Shown piece after piece: positions 16,285 to 24,645 of a stretch of DNA of 64,000 nt. Position 1 is the stretch's first letter. Each line of letters opens with the position of its first letter. The notes under the pieces were generated by a model. That model had not been told where the DNA came from and did no database searches. It saw only the letters and a program-made list of their open reading frames with translations. Both the position numbers and the translations under genes were made by a program. The stretch is from Pantanalinema sp. GBBB05. GTDB taxonomy: Bacteria; Cyanobacteriota; Cyanobacteriia; Leptolyngbyales; Leptolyngbyaceae. Location: NCBI GenBank assembly GCA_016743235.1, contig VRZD01000005.1, positions 62,001 to 126,000 on the forward strand, in the 5' to 3' direction.

Positions 16285-17067
16285 ATGGGGCGATACTTAC
16301 ATATCCTGCGATTGTTTTGGTCAACCGCGATCGCGGCTGAATTGGAATATCGAATTAACTTTCTGCTGGCAGCACTCAGTAGCCTGGGAGGATTAGCTGG
16401 CAGCTTATTTGGGCTGTTTTTGTTCTATCGCACAGGCTACACCTTTCGAGGTTGGAGTTGGCAGCAAGCCCTCGTTGTTGTTGGCGTATTCACCTTACTC
16501 CAGGGCTTTTCAGCCACATTCTTAGCTCCCAACCTTAATCGCATTGTGCGACATATTCAGCAAGGCACTCTGGACTTTGTCTTGCTCAAACCCGTCAGTT
16601 CCCAATTCTGGCTATCTGCCCACACCCTATCTCCTTGGGGTTTACCTGACCTCATATTTGGGATGGTCTTGATTGGCTACGCTGGCAGGCAGTTAGGGTT
16701 GCAACTACAGGATTATTTATTCAGCTTGGTTCCGATCGGCTTTGGATTTCTGATTCTCTATAGCCTCTGGTTCATCCTAGGAGCAATGAGCATCTGGTTT
16801 GTCAAAATCTACAATGTGACGGAAGTATTGCGGGGATTCCTAGAAGCAGGACGATATCCGATGGCGGCATATCCGACGGGTTATCGAGTATTTTTTACCT
16901 TTGTCGTGCCAGTTGCTTTTCTCACTACGGTACCAACCGAGGTCCTCTTAGGACGCGGCGAACTGCTGTGGGTGGCCGGAGCCGGACTATTAGCGATCGC
17001 CCTCCTGTTAGTCTCAGCTGGATTTTGGCGCTTTGCCCTCCGGTTTTATACCAGTGCTTCCAGCTAA
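16285..17067 (+). CDS. ABC-2 type transporter permease
   Basis: A 260-residue integral membrane protein with about six hydrophobic segments and the pattern of the ABC-2 family permeases (DUF990/ABC2_membrane_6 type): amphipathic N-terminal helix, then VRHIQQGTLDFVLLKPVSSQF, the conserved cytoplasmic loop with LLKP. It would pair with an ATPase and often a second permease to export an unidentified substrate. Neither partner is encoded nearby on this strand, so they must lie elsewhere. Confidence 0.85.
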   Translation: MGRYLHILRLFWSTAIAAELEYRINFLLAALSSLGGLAGSLFGLFLFYRTGYTFRGWSWQQALVVVGVFTLLQGFSATFLAPNLNRIVRHIQQGTLDFVLLKPVSSQFWLSAHTLSPWGLPDLIFGMVLIGYAGRQLGLQLQDYLFSLVPIGFGFLILYSLWFILGAMSIWFVKIYNVTEVLRGFLEAGRYPMAAYPTGYRVFFTFVVPVAFLTTVPTEVLLGRGELLWVAGAGLLAIALLLVSAGFWRFALRFYTSASS

Positions 17068-17115
17068 TTTCTAGACGCTCATTCTAGCTCCAGACTCTTT
17101 ATCCTCGCCATCGCT

Positions 17116-17733
17116 CTAACTCCCATCTACTGACTTTACCCGCCATAAATCGGCTGGAGTATTACAGTTCAACAGCATGCCAGGATTAGGAACCGCAAGT
17201 TCTTGGATAGTTAGCGATCGCAGCCAGCGCTGAAACGAGCGTTCACCTTGAGCGATCGCGCCCTGTAGCGCCGGGAAACAATTTGTGCGATAAAAGCCAC
17301 AAAGAGGTTCCCAGCCAGCTAACAAATTCTGGCGGGGCAGCAAGGCCATTGCCTCCTGAGCCCGATCGCATAACGTTGCCCAATCTCGTAACGTCTGAGC
17401 ATTTAAGTTAGGTAAGTCACAGGCCAACAACAAGACCCAATCCGTACGGATTTGAGCTAATCCTTGAGCAAAACCAACTAAGGGTCCTTGCGGGGTAGTT
17501 TCGCCAGGTAATTGAGATTCGTGGATCAGATGGCAGGCAGGTGGCACTATGGCTTGATAGCGGTCAACCGATCGAGTGACCACAAAGACTTCAGGTGTGC
17601 ACTGTAGTGCGACCTGACAGACCCGTTTTAACAGTGGAATTCCATTCACCACAATCAGTGCCTTATCGTGTCCCATCCGGGTACTCTGACCACCGGCTAA
17701 GACAATTGCACTGAGGGATTGTTCTATATCCAT
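17116..17733 (-). CDS. mobA: Molybdenum cofactor guanylyltransferase
   Basis: About 205 residues. The nucleotidyltransferase signature LAGGQSTRMGHDKAL is at residues 11-25 and the metal-binding LLLACDLPNL is in the middle, as in MobA, which joins GMP to molybdopterin to make the MGD cofactor. I chose the ATG at 17733 (MDIEQSLS): the frame extends to an ATG at 17763, but that codon lies inside the hairpin at 17755-17788. Users of the cofactor, such as nitrate reductase, are not in the window. Confidence 0.88.
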   Translation of the reverse strand: MDIEQSLSAIVLAGGQSTRMGHDKALIVVNGIPLLKRVCQVALQCTPEVFVVTRSVDRYQAIVPPACHLIHESQLPGETTPQGPLVGFAQGLAQIRTDWVLLLACDLPNLNAQTLRDWATLCDRAQEAMALLPRQNLLAGWEPLCGFYRTNCFPALQGAIAQGERSFQRWLRSLTIQELAVPNPGMLLNCNTPADLWRVKSVDGS

Positions 17734-17754
17734 CAAGGCATAGTTTCCAATAAG

Positions 17755-17788
17755 AAACCTCACGGCTTTGTCTTAGACCGTGAGGTTT
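17755..17788 (-). terminator. Hairpin between yggT and mobA
   Basis: AAACCTCACGG (17755-17765) pairs perfectly with CCGTGAGGTTT (17778-17788) around a 12-nt loop. On the minus strand the stem is followed by CTTATT, a weak T-rich tail. It probably ends the yggT transcript and argues against the upstream mobA start. Confidence 0.6.
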
Positions 17789-17827
17789 ACTATCTTGCTA
17801 CCTGCTCAATACGCAAGCCAAGGCTGT

Positions 17828-18130
17828 CTAAGCCCAGAAGCCTGCCTGAAGCCCAACGACTAAGCGAGCCACACTTGGCAGAACCGTGGCTTGAATTACC
17901 TGTAGTAGCAGGATTGCCAGAATCGCAGAGAAATCAATCCCGCCCAGCGGAGGAATAAAGCTCCGGAAGATGTTCAAATAGGGATCGGTTAACTGACTCA
18001 AGATGGAAAAAGGGGCATCGTACCAATTGATATTAGGAAACCAGCTCAGCAGAATCCGAATAATTAGCAAAACAATGTAAAAACCGATGAATGTGCTAAT
18101 GGTTTGCAGAACAAGACTAGTAAGTTCCAT
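17828..18130 (-). CDS. YggT/Ycf19-family membrane protein
   Basis: A 100-residue protein with two hydrophobic segments and the family hallmarks IRILLSWFP near residue 26 and DPYLNIFRSFIPPLGGIDFS in the middle. YggT/Ycf19 proteins are small membrane proteins conserved in cyanobacteria and plastids; plastid relatives have been linked to organisation of thylakoid and nucleoid membranes, but the bacterial role is not settled. The gene is followed by a hairpin. Confidence 0.88.
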   Translation of the reverse strand: MELTSLVLQTISTFIGFYIVLLIIRILLSWFPNINWYDAPFSILSQLTDPYLNIFRSFIPPLGGIDFSAILAILLLQVIQATVLPSVARLVVGLQAGFWA

Positions 18131-18245
18131 AGGTCGGCTTGCTAAAAGGCAGAAGTAAAAATTCCTTGGATTTAGTCTAGCGGATACTGGGAAGCTTAGG
18201 GCAGCCTGAATTTATTTACCCACGTAACATTTTGTCGCTAAATCG

Positions 18246-18605
18246 TTAGCGTGGCTCTTGCCGTTCCTTGGCTATCGAAGCTTGCCCCATTTCCCCCGGA
18301 TGAGTACTATGGACTCCGCCCAGCTGTTGCCGCACATCATCGATCGCATCATTTAACTGCGCAATCTTATCTTCTAAACTGCGTCGCGCCACTTCAATAT
18401 TGTCCATTTGCCCATTGGTCGAGCGAGGTAAACGCTTCTTGCGATTAGGTTTGCCTTCTAGAGCAGAGGAAGTCCCATTTTCGTCCTCAATCTCGGTGTC
18501 AGCCAGTTGCCGGGTAGCCAAAACAGCCCCCAACACACCGCCAATGGCACCACCAATAATCGCACCTAAGAAGAATCCACCTGCAAAATTATCTTGCTGA
18601 CTCAT
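18246..18605 (-). CDS. Glycine-zipper membrane-anchored coiled-coil protein
   Basis: A 119-residue protein with an N-terminal glycine-zipper transmembrane segment (GAIIGGAIGGVLGAVLA, residues 14-30), then a charged linker and a helical region (about 72-95) likely to form a coiled coil. It resembles YtxH-type small membrane proteins found widely in cyanobacteria. No enzyme motif is present. It reads in the same direction as yggT, 115 bp upstream of it. Confidence 0.65.
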   Translation of the reverse strand: MSQQDNFAGGFFLGAIIGGAIGGVLGAVLATRQLADTEIEDENGTSSALEGKPNRKKRLPRSTNGQMDNIEVARRSLEDKIAQLNDAIDDVRQQLGGVHSTHPGEMGQASIAKERQEPR

Positions 18606-18769
18606 GCCTATCTAACACCATAGGGACGTGATGAACATGGACTGTTCGCCGTTCTGTTAAAAGCCTACCGGAAAACATCAATTGAATTAGGGTCTGATGC
18701 TAACCTTTCTTCAGCTTAACTGCTAGAGATCAGCCTGACCATACCGGATGTAGAAATACCAGCTACGGA

Positions 18770-19420
18770 CTATGTGCCAAAAGTACGATCGCCCGCATCA
18801 CCCAGTCCTGGAACAATAAAGCCTTGTGGGTTAACGACTTCATCGATCGCGGCAGCATATATGTTCAGCGTGGGATAGAGCGCACTCAGCTTTTGCAAGG
18901 CAGGGGGTGAGGTCACCACAGAAATAATCCGGATTAAAGCGGGATCAGCTCCTCGCTGGGTTAACTCTTCCATCATGGCAACGATCGTTCCTCCCGTTGC
19001 TAGCATCGGCTCACTAATCAGAATGCGGGTTTGCGGAGCAAATTGTTCTGGCAGCTTGTTTAAGTAACAACTGGCTGTCAGGGTCTCTTCATCCCGCACA
19101 AACCCAACATGATAAATCGATGCTAAGGGAAGTAACGCATGGGCACCCTCCAGCAATGCCAAGCCAGCCCGTAAAATTGGCACGATTGCAACTGGCACTT
19201 GCGGATCAATAAATGTGGCAGGACAGGATGCTAACGGCGTGTCGATCGTAGTGTTTTGCAATGGCAACCAATCGCGAATGGCTTCATAGGTCAACCACCG
19301 TCCCAATTCGGTCATCGCACTGCGAAACAAAATTGAGGGGGTTGAGGCATCCCGGGCAACCCCTAACCAATGCTGGATTAACGGATGAGGTGGAACGTAA
19401 ACACGCAATTGAGCTGCCAT
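18770..19420 (-). CDS. upp: Uracil phosphoribosyltransferase
   Basis: A 216-residue protein matching UPRT along its length: RSAMTELGRWLTYEA near residue 35, VPILRAGLALLEG in the middle, the PRPP-binding loop EPMLATGGTIVAMM, and the uracil-binding C-terminal GFIVPGLGDAGDR. It salvages uracil with PRPP to make UMP. It is monocistronic. The loop begins EPML where DPML is more usual, a conservative change. Confidence 0.92.
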   Translation of the reverse strand: MAAQLRVYVPPHPLIQHWLGVARDASTPSILFRSAMTELGRWLTYEAIRDWLPLQNTTIDTPLASCPATFIDPQVPVAIVPILRAGLALLEGAHALLPLASIYHVGFVRDEETLTASCYLNKLPEQFAPQTRILISEPMLATGGTIVAMMEELTQRGADPALIRIISVVTSPPALQKLSALYPTLNIYAAAIDEVVNPQGFIVPGLGDAGDRTFGT

Positions 19421-19807
19421 AACTCGATCAATGAAATGCTCTACAGGACTAAGCTTGACCCATCATACCCCTCTTCTGTCTTCCTAAAGAAACTAGCGCC
19501 CACACTTGGGCAAGCCAGGGAACTGACCGATGCTGACCACAGCGGTAGAATGCTAACTCTCTAGAACAAGTTCCTACCCTACAAGCCGCCAGCTAGCTCT
19601 ATCTATTGATATTTATTCTCAATAGACTTGACACTACTTCGCAATAAGCCTATAGTGATTTTCAGTGTTCTCCTCTCTGAAGGAATCGGCAGGTGGGATT
19701 GGTCAGCAAGCGCAGGCTAATCCCCTTTTCCCTATCTACCCATGCCTTAGCAAGGTCCACTTCCCGATACACTAAAACAGTGGCGTATTTGTCCTGCGGT
19801 AGCATTC
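19421..19807. other. Intergenic region upstream of crtH
   Basis: This 387-bp region separates divergent upp and crtH and should hold both promoters. I see no clear ORF, repeat or known RNA element. Confidence 0.4.
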
Positions 19808-21373
19808 ATGGCGATTTCTTCTCAACCTTCCCATCCAGTCAATCAATCTATTTCGTCCTCAGCAACAGAATTACCTCAGGACTCCGGGTTTGATGTCATT
19901 GTCATCGGGTCTGGAATTGGTGGCTTAGTCACCGCCACGCAACTAGCGGCTAAAGGCGCCAAGGTTTTGGTATTGGAACGCTACCTGATTCCCGGTGGTA
20001 GTGCAGGATATTTTGAGCGGCAAGGCTATCGATTTGATGTTGGTGCATCGATGATCTTTGGCTTCGGCGATCGCGGCACAACTAATCTCCTGACCCGCGC
20101 CCTCGATGCCGTTGGCATGGCATTAGACACCATTCCCGATCCAGTCCAAATTCACTATCATCTCCCCAATGGATTAGAGCTCAAAGTCCACCGGGATTAT
20201 GAGAAGTTTTTGCAAGAACTTATTGCCTACTTCCCGCATGAACGGAATGGGATTCGACAGTTCTATGATGAGTGCTGGCAGGTGTTTAACTGCTTGAATG
20301 CCATGGAACTGCTGTCGTTAGAAGAACCTCGCTATTTAATGCGCGTGTTTTTCCAACATCCCTTTGCCTGCTTGGGACTGGTTAAATACCTGCCGCAAAA
20401 TGCTGGTGATATTGCCCGCCGTTATATTAGCGATCCAGCCCTCCTTCAGTTTATTGATATGGAGTGTTATTGCTGGTCAGTTGTTCCTGCCGATCGCACC
20501 CCGATGATTAATGCGGGGATGGTGTTCAGCGATCGTCACTATGGTGGTATCAACTATCCCAAGGGTGGTGTCGGACAAATTGCTCAAAAATTAGTAGCCG
20601 GTTTAGAAGCACAGGGGGGGCAGATTCGCTACAAAGCTAGAGTGACTGAAATTCTCCAAGAGCAGGGACGGGCGATCGGAGTAAAACTGGCATCGGGCGA
20701 CACCTACTACGCCAAACGGATTGTTTCTAATGCCACTCGGTGGGACACATTTGAGAAAATGCTGCCCACTGAGCAAAAGCCCCGATCGGAGCAACGGTGG
20801 CAACAACGATATCAAAAATCGCCCAGTTTTCTCAGTTTGCATTTAGGGGTTCAAGCCGCCGCGTTACCACCAGGAACCGAATGCCATCACATTCTGCTAG
20901 AAGACTGGAACCAGATGGAAGCAGAGCAGGGCACAATTTTTGTTTCCATCCCGACTCTGCTTGACCCAACGCTAGCACCACCGGATCATCACATCATCCA
21001 CACCTTTACCCCCAGTTGGATTGCTAACTGGCAAGATCTCTCAGCGACTGAGTATCAACAGCGTAAAGAAATGGCAGCAGAACGACTTATCGATCGCTTA
21101 GAAAAAATCTTGCCCAACTTAAGCCAACATTTGGACTATCAAGAGGTAGGAACTCCCCGTACCCATCGGCGATTCTTGGGACGGGAGGATGGCACTTATG
21201 GTCCCATCCCTCAACGCAAACTGGCTGGATTGTTAGGAATGCCGTTTAACAGAACAGCGATTCCGGGCTTATATTGTGTTGGAGATAGTACATTTCCAGG
21301 GCAAGGGCTAAATGCCGTAGCATTTTCTGGCTTTGCCTGTGCCCATCGAGTTGCCGTGGATTTAGGCTTATAG
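19808..21373 (+). CDS. crtH: Prolycopene (carotenoid) isomerase
   Basis: A 521-residue flavoprotein. The dinucleotide-binding motif [15 protein letters not shown] begins at residue 30, followed by [15 protein letters not shown] and, near the C-terminus, [18 protein letters not shown]. These match CrtH/CrtISO, which converts poly-cis-prolycopene to all-trans-lycopene, the substrate for lycopene cyclases; the cyclase-like CruP is encoded at 13035-14585. The gene converges with the small gene at 21377, with only 3 bp between the stop codons. Confidence 0.92.
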   Translation: MAISSQPSHPVNQSISSSATELPQDSGFDVIVIGSGIGGLVTATQLAAKGAKVLVLERYLIPGGSAGYFERQGYRFDVGASMIFGFGDRGTTNLLTRALDAVGMALDTIPDPVQIHYHLPNGLELKVHRDYEKFLQELIAYFPHERNGIRQFYDECWQVFNCLNAMELLSLEEPRYLMRVFFQHPFACLGLVKYLPQNAGDIARRYISDPALLQFIDMECYCWSVVPADRTPMINAGMVFSDRHYGGINYPKGGVGQIAQKLVAGLEAQGGQIRYKARVTEILQEQGRAIGVKLASGDTYYAKRIVSNATRWDTFEKMLPTEQKPRSEQRWQQRYQKSPSFLSLHLGVQAAALPPGTECHHILLEDWNQMEAEQGTIFVSIPTLLDPTLAPPDHHIIHTFTPSWIANWQDLSATEYQQRKEMAAERLIDRLEKILPNLSQHLDYQEVGTPRTHRRFLGREDGTYGPIPQRKLAGLLGMPFNRTAIPGLYCVGDSTFPGQGLNAVAFSGFACAHRVAVDLGL

Positions 21374-21376
21374 GGC

Positions 21377-21580
21377 TTAATCTACAACCCGTAACCGTCC
21401 TGCTCGTAATAAATCAAATACACGGTTGATCAGTTCCTGTTCGGCTGAACCAATCATGGTTTGGGACAACAGGACTGACATAAATTGTTGCTGATCTGCC
21501 CGACTAATTCTGCCAGAGCTGGTAATTTTTTCTACCATCTGTTTAATTTCCGGTCGAGGCAGCTGTCCTTTATGTGCCAT
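21377..21580 (-). CDS. Small helical cyanobacterial protein
   Basis: A 67-residue protein with no signal or membrane segment, predicted all-helical. The C-terminal half (LLRAGRLRVVD) and the internal SSGRISRADQ pattern belong to a small protein family widespread in cyanobacteria with no known function. It appears distantly related to the 31840-32094 product: both read as a helix, a G-x-hydrophobic-S turn, a second helix and a final L-x-AG-x-hydrophobic-R. Its stop codon abuts that of crtH on the opposite strand. Confidence 0.7.
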   Translation of the reverse strand: MAHKGQLPRPEIKQMVEKITSSGRISRADQQQFMSVLLSQTMIGSAEQELINRVFDLLRAGRLRVVD

Positions 21581-21731
21581 ATTCCACCAGTGAGATCGGA
21601 ACTCCCACTCAACTTATACTGGATTTTCGGGATTCACCTTGGAACCGTGATCGCACTAAATTGGTGATCGCCATCACTCAGTATGTCAGCCAGTCAGAGA
21701 CTGTCCTGAAGGCGCAGAACTAGGCTCAAGG

Positions 21732-22901
21732 TTATACGTGCCTAGGAGGACGGGGAGAACGCCGATGAACAGGGTAAAGAATTTGGTTTAATCGCCGCAG
21801 TTGGTCATCTGTACCAAGGCAAATTAAGTGATCATCCGGTTGTAACAAGGTGTCAGCCGTAGGTCCAACGATTAAAGCCCCATCTACTCGACGAATAGCC
21901 AGCACCAAAGCCCCAGACTGCGATCGTAACTTCGCGTCTCTTAATGTCTGTCCAACATAATTTGAAGTGGAGGCGACTAACTGAAACTCCTCCATATAGA
22001 AAGTCCGATCGCCACCCGCTAAAATCCCATCAACAAAATCCATGACTTGCGGTCTAAGCGCGGCGGCTGCCATCCGTTTGCCCCCTGTAATATAAGGAGA
22101 AATTACAGCATCGGCTCCAGCCCGATCTAGCTTTTTCAACGCTTCTTCAGTACTAGCACGAGCGATCGCCCGCACATTAGCATTGAGGGCTTTAGCGGAA
22201 ATGACGGTATAGAGATTTTCGGCATCTGAAGGCAAAGCCGCAATCAAACACTCGGCGCGTTCAATCCCTAGCTTTAATAGGGTTTCATCTAATGTGGCAT
22301 CAGCTTGAATAGCGAGATAACCCAGTTGTTCGGCAATCTGAACGGGCTCAGGACTCGCATCCGCAACAACAAAGGAAACACCTTCTAAACGAAATTCAGC
22401 CGCAATTTGCTGCCCCATGCGACCAAAGCCACACAGAATGTAATGTTTCGACAGAGCATCCATGAGTCGTCGCTGTTGTTGTAACCGTAAGCCTTCCTGA
22501 AAGTACCCCTGAATCAATGCATCAGTAAATCGATTCACGATATAGCCAATGCAAACAACCCCTAGCAGAATCAGAAAAATTGTGAACAAGCGTCCGCGAT
22601 CGCCGAGGGGATGGATCTCCATAAACCCAACAGTCGCTAGAGTGATCACCGTCATGTAAGCCGCGTCCAACCAACGCCAACCTTCCACCAAGTGATACCA
22701 ACTGGTGCCAGTAAAAAACACACCAGCCAGAGCAATAATTCCCCACAGTAATTGTTGTTGGGTTTGATGATAATGCTGTTCTATCCTGGCTTGGGAGTTG
22801 GCAAAAATGCCTTTATTCACAGTGGGTGTAGGTAGGATAATGCGGGTGATTCCCTCAATACGATTGTAAACAGAACTACCAGTTAATTTTCGGTAAAGCA
22901 A
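21732..22901 (-). CDS. RCK-type potassium channel-like protein with altered filter
   Basis: A 389-residue protein: two transmembrane helices (about 50-70 and 105-125) flank a pore loop TLATVGFMEIHPLG, followed by a TrkA-N/RCK domain with the NAD-binding motif ILCGFGRMGQQIA and a C-terminal TrkA-C domain (about 300-375). This is the MthK-like architecture of a ligand-gated K+ channel. The filter reads TVGFME in place of TVGYGD. The first codon is a TTG at 22901; a GTG at 22820 would still leave the pore intact. A homotetramer in the membrane is expected. Confidence 0.85.
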   Translation of the reverse strand: MLYRKLTGSSVYNRIEGITRIILPTPTVNKGIFANSQARIEQHYHQTQQQLLWGIIALAGVFFTGTSWYHLVEGWRWLDAAYMTVITLATVGFMEIHPLGDRGRLFTIFLILLGVVCIGYIVNRFTDALIQGYFQEGLRLQQQRRLMDALSKHYILCGFGRMGQQIAAEFRLEGVSFVVADASPEPVQIAEQLGYLAIQADATLDETLLKLGIERAECLIAALPSDAENLYTVISAKALNANVRAIARASTEEALKKLDRAGADAVISPYITGGKRMAAAALRPQVMDFVDGILAGGDRTFYMEEFQLVASTSNYVGQTLRDAKLRSQSGALVLAIRRVDGALIVGPTADTLLQPDDHLICLGTDDQLRRLNQILYPVHRRSPRPPRHV

Positions 22902-23496
22902 GTTTGCTTAATGGCTATCAGCTCAGAATCATCTATTTACTCGGCATGGAGAGGTAAGAGATTTGATCACTGCTCTGTAGCTATGGCAAGAAGCATTTAA
23001 TACGTTTAGATCAAAAATCTTCAGGGTAATTACATAGGTTTTTAGAGTAATGCGCTCAATGGGTGAGGATAGTAAAGAAATATTTCAAATTCATGCTGTT
23101 TATATACAAAAATTTGTTTTTGCTAATGAGCTGAAGATTCGGTGCTAAATAGCTCAATGCCAATATTAGCAAGGATCTCAGGTTTAGCTTTCAGATCTTA
23201 AAAAAATCTATTGCAAGTATTTTAAGAAGAAATACAAATAAAAGTATTGTTTTGTAATCAGAACAGATATAGATACTATTTGCTCGAATTGGAATAATAG
23301 CAGGGGTTTCCACCACTAAAGACGCATGAATATGTAAATAAAAGTATCAATTTGATTGACAAAAATTAACACAACTTCCTAGAAAAATGAAAATAGATTT
23401 CGATATTCTGGGGTCAGGTAAAGATAAAACTTGCCTAACCATTCATACCGACTCATTTTTGAGTCACTTTGTAGTTATTCAGCAATTATCACAACC
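22902..23496. other. psbA upstream region
   Basis: A 595-bp AT-rich intergenic region between the channel gene and psbA. It contains no credible ORF apart from an in-frame extension of psbA to 23431, which I regard as leader. It should hold the psbA promoter and 5' leader; the best promoter candidate is listed separately. Confidence 0.55.
23356..23385 (+). promoter_or_regulatory. Candidate psbA promoter
   Basis: TTGACA at 23356-23361 is a perfect -35 hexamer. TAGAAA at 23380-23385 (18-bp spacer) is a weak -10 match, 4 of 6. Transcription would start near 23392, giving a leader of about 105 nt. No classical HLR1 pair is evident. Confidence 0.35.
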
Positions 23497-24579
23497 ATGA
23501 CCACAACCATTCAAAGACGCGAAAGCGGCAATGCATGGGATCGGTTTTGCGAGTGGATCACTAGCACCAACAACCGGATTTATGTCGGTTGGTTTGGCGT
23601 TCTGATGATTCCTTGCTTGCTTACCGCTACCATCTGCTTCATCATCGCCTTCATCGCTGCTCCCCCCGTGGACATCGATGGTATCCGTGAGCCTGTTGCT
23701 GGTTCATTGATCTATGGCAACAACATCATCTCTGGTGCGGTTGTTCCTTCCAGCAACGCAATCGGTCTGCACTTCTACCCCATCTGGGAAGCGGCTTCTC
23801 TGGATGAGTGGCTGTACAATGGCGGTCCTTACCAGTTGATCGTCCTGCACTTCCTGATTGGCGTCTTCGCTTACATGGGTCGTCAGTGGGAACTCTCCTA
23901 CCGCCTCGGTATGCGTCCTTGGATCTGCGTTGCTTATAGCGCTCCTGTGTCTGCTGCAACCGCTGTGTTCCTGATCTACCCGATCGGTCAAGGTTCCTTC
24001 TCTGACGGAATGCCTCTGGGGATCTCCGGTACCTTCAACTTCATGTTCGTGTTCCAAGCCGAGCACAACATTCTGATGCACCCCTTCCACATGCTGGGTG
24101 TGGCTGGCGTGTTCGGTGGTAGCTTGTTCTCCGCCATGCACGGTTCGTTGGTGACCTCCTCCTTGGTGCGGGAAACCACCGAAACCGAATCTCAGAACTA
24201 CGGTTACAAGTTCGGTCAAGAAGAAGAAACCTACAACATCGTTGCCGCTCACGGTTACTTTGGTCGGTTGATCTTCCAATATGCCAGCTTTAACAACTCG
24301 CGTGCACTGCACTTCTTCTTGGGTGCATGGCCGGTAGTGGGCATCTGGTTCACCGCGCTGGGCATCAGCACCATGGCGTTCAACCTGAACGGGTTTAACT
24401 TCAACCAGTCTGTGTTGGATTCTCAAGGTCGGGTTGTCAATACCTGGGCAGATGTGCTGAACCGCTCTAACCTGGGGATGGAAGTGATGCACGAGCGTAA
24501 CGCTCACAACTTCCCGCTCGACTTGGCGGCTGGCGAAGCAACTCCTGTTGCACTGACTGCTCCCGCTATTAACGGTTAA
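23497..24579 (+). CDS. psbA: Photosystem II D1 protein
   Basis: A 360-residue D1 protein of normal length, the reaction-centre subunit that binds the water-oxidising cluster, the redox tyrosine and plastoquinone QB in the thylakoid membrane. Functional residues are all in place: Tyr161, Asp170, Glu189, His190, His198, His215, Ser264, His272, His332, Glu333, His337, Asp342 and the processing site after Ala344. Residue 130 is Gln, as in the low-light or standard D1 form, and Cys144, Pro173 and Thr286 are also standard, so this is not the D1' type. I chose the ATG at 23497; an upstream in-frame ATG at 23431 would add a non-homologous leader. Confidence 0.98.
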   Translation: MTTTIQRRESGNAWDRFCEWITSTNNRIYVGWFGVLMIPCLLTATICFIIAFIAAPPVDIDGIREPVAGSLIYGNNIISGAVVPSSNAIGLHFYPIWEAASLDEWLYNGGPYQLIVLHFLIGVFAYMGRQWELSYRLGMRPWICVAYSAPVSAATAVFLIYPIGQGSFSDGMPLGISGTFNFMFVFQAEHNILMHPFHMLGVAGVFGGSLFSAMHGSLVTSSLVRETTETESQNYGYKFGQEEETYNIVAAHGYFGRLIFQYASFNNSRALHFFLGAWPVVGIWFTALGISTMAFNLNGFNFNQSVLDSQGRVVNTWADVLNRSNLGMEVMHERNAHNFPLDLAAGEATPVALTAPAING

Positions 24580-24597
24580 TCTCTTAACCTTGTAGAC

Positions 24598-24628
24598 AAA
24601 AAGCGTCCTCCTAGGAGGACGCTTTTTT
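24598..24628. terminator. Bidirectional terminator between psbA and the ABC exporter gene
   Basis: A perfect 30-bp palindrome (24598-24627) with GCGTCCTCC and GGAGGACGC arms meeting at a TA centre. It ends in six T residues on the plus strand and five on the minus strand, so it can terminate both convergent genes. Confidence 0.9.
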
Positions 24629-24645
24629 CATGGGCAAAATTAGGA

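Noticed and set aside
23704..24507. 267-codon minus-strand frame opposite psbA
   Set aside because: It is a shadow of the strongly biased psbA codons; the protein is His/Arg-rich with no family resemblance, while psbA is complete.
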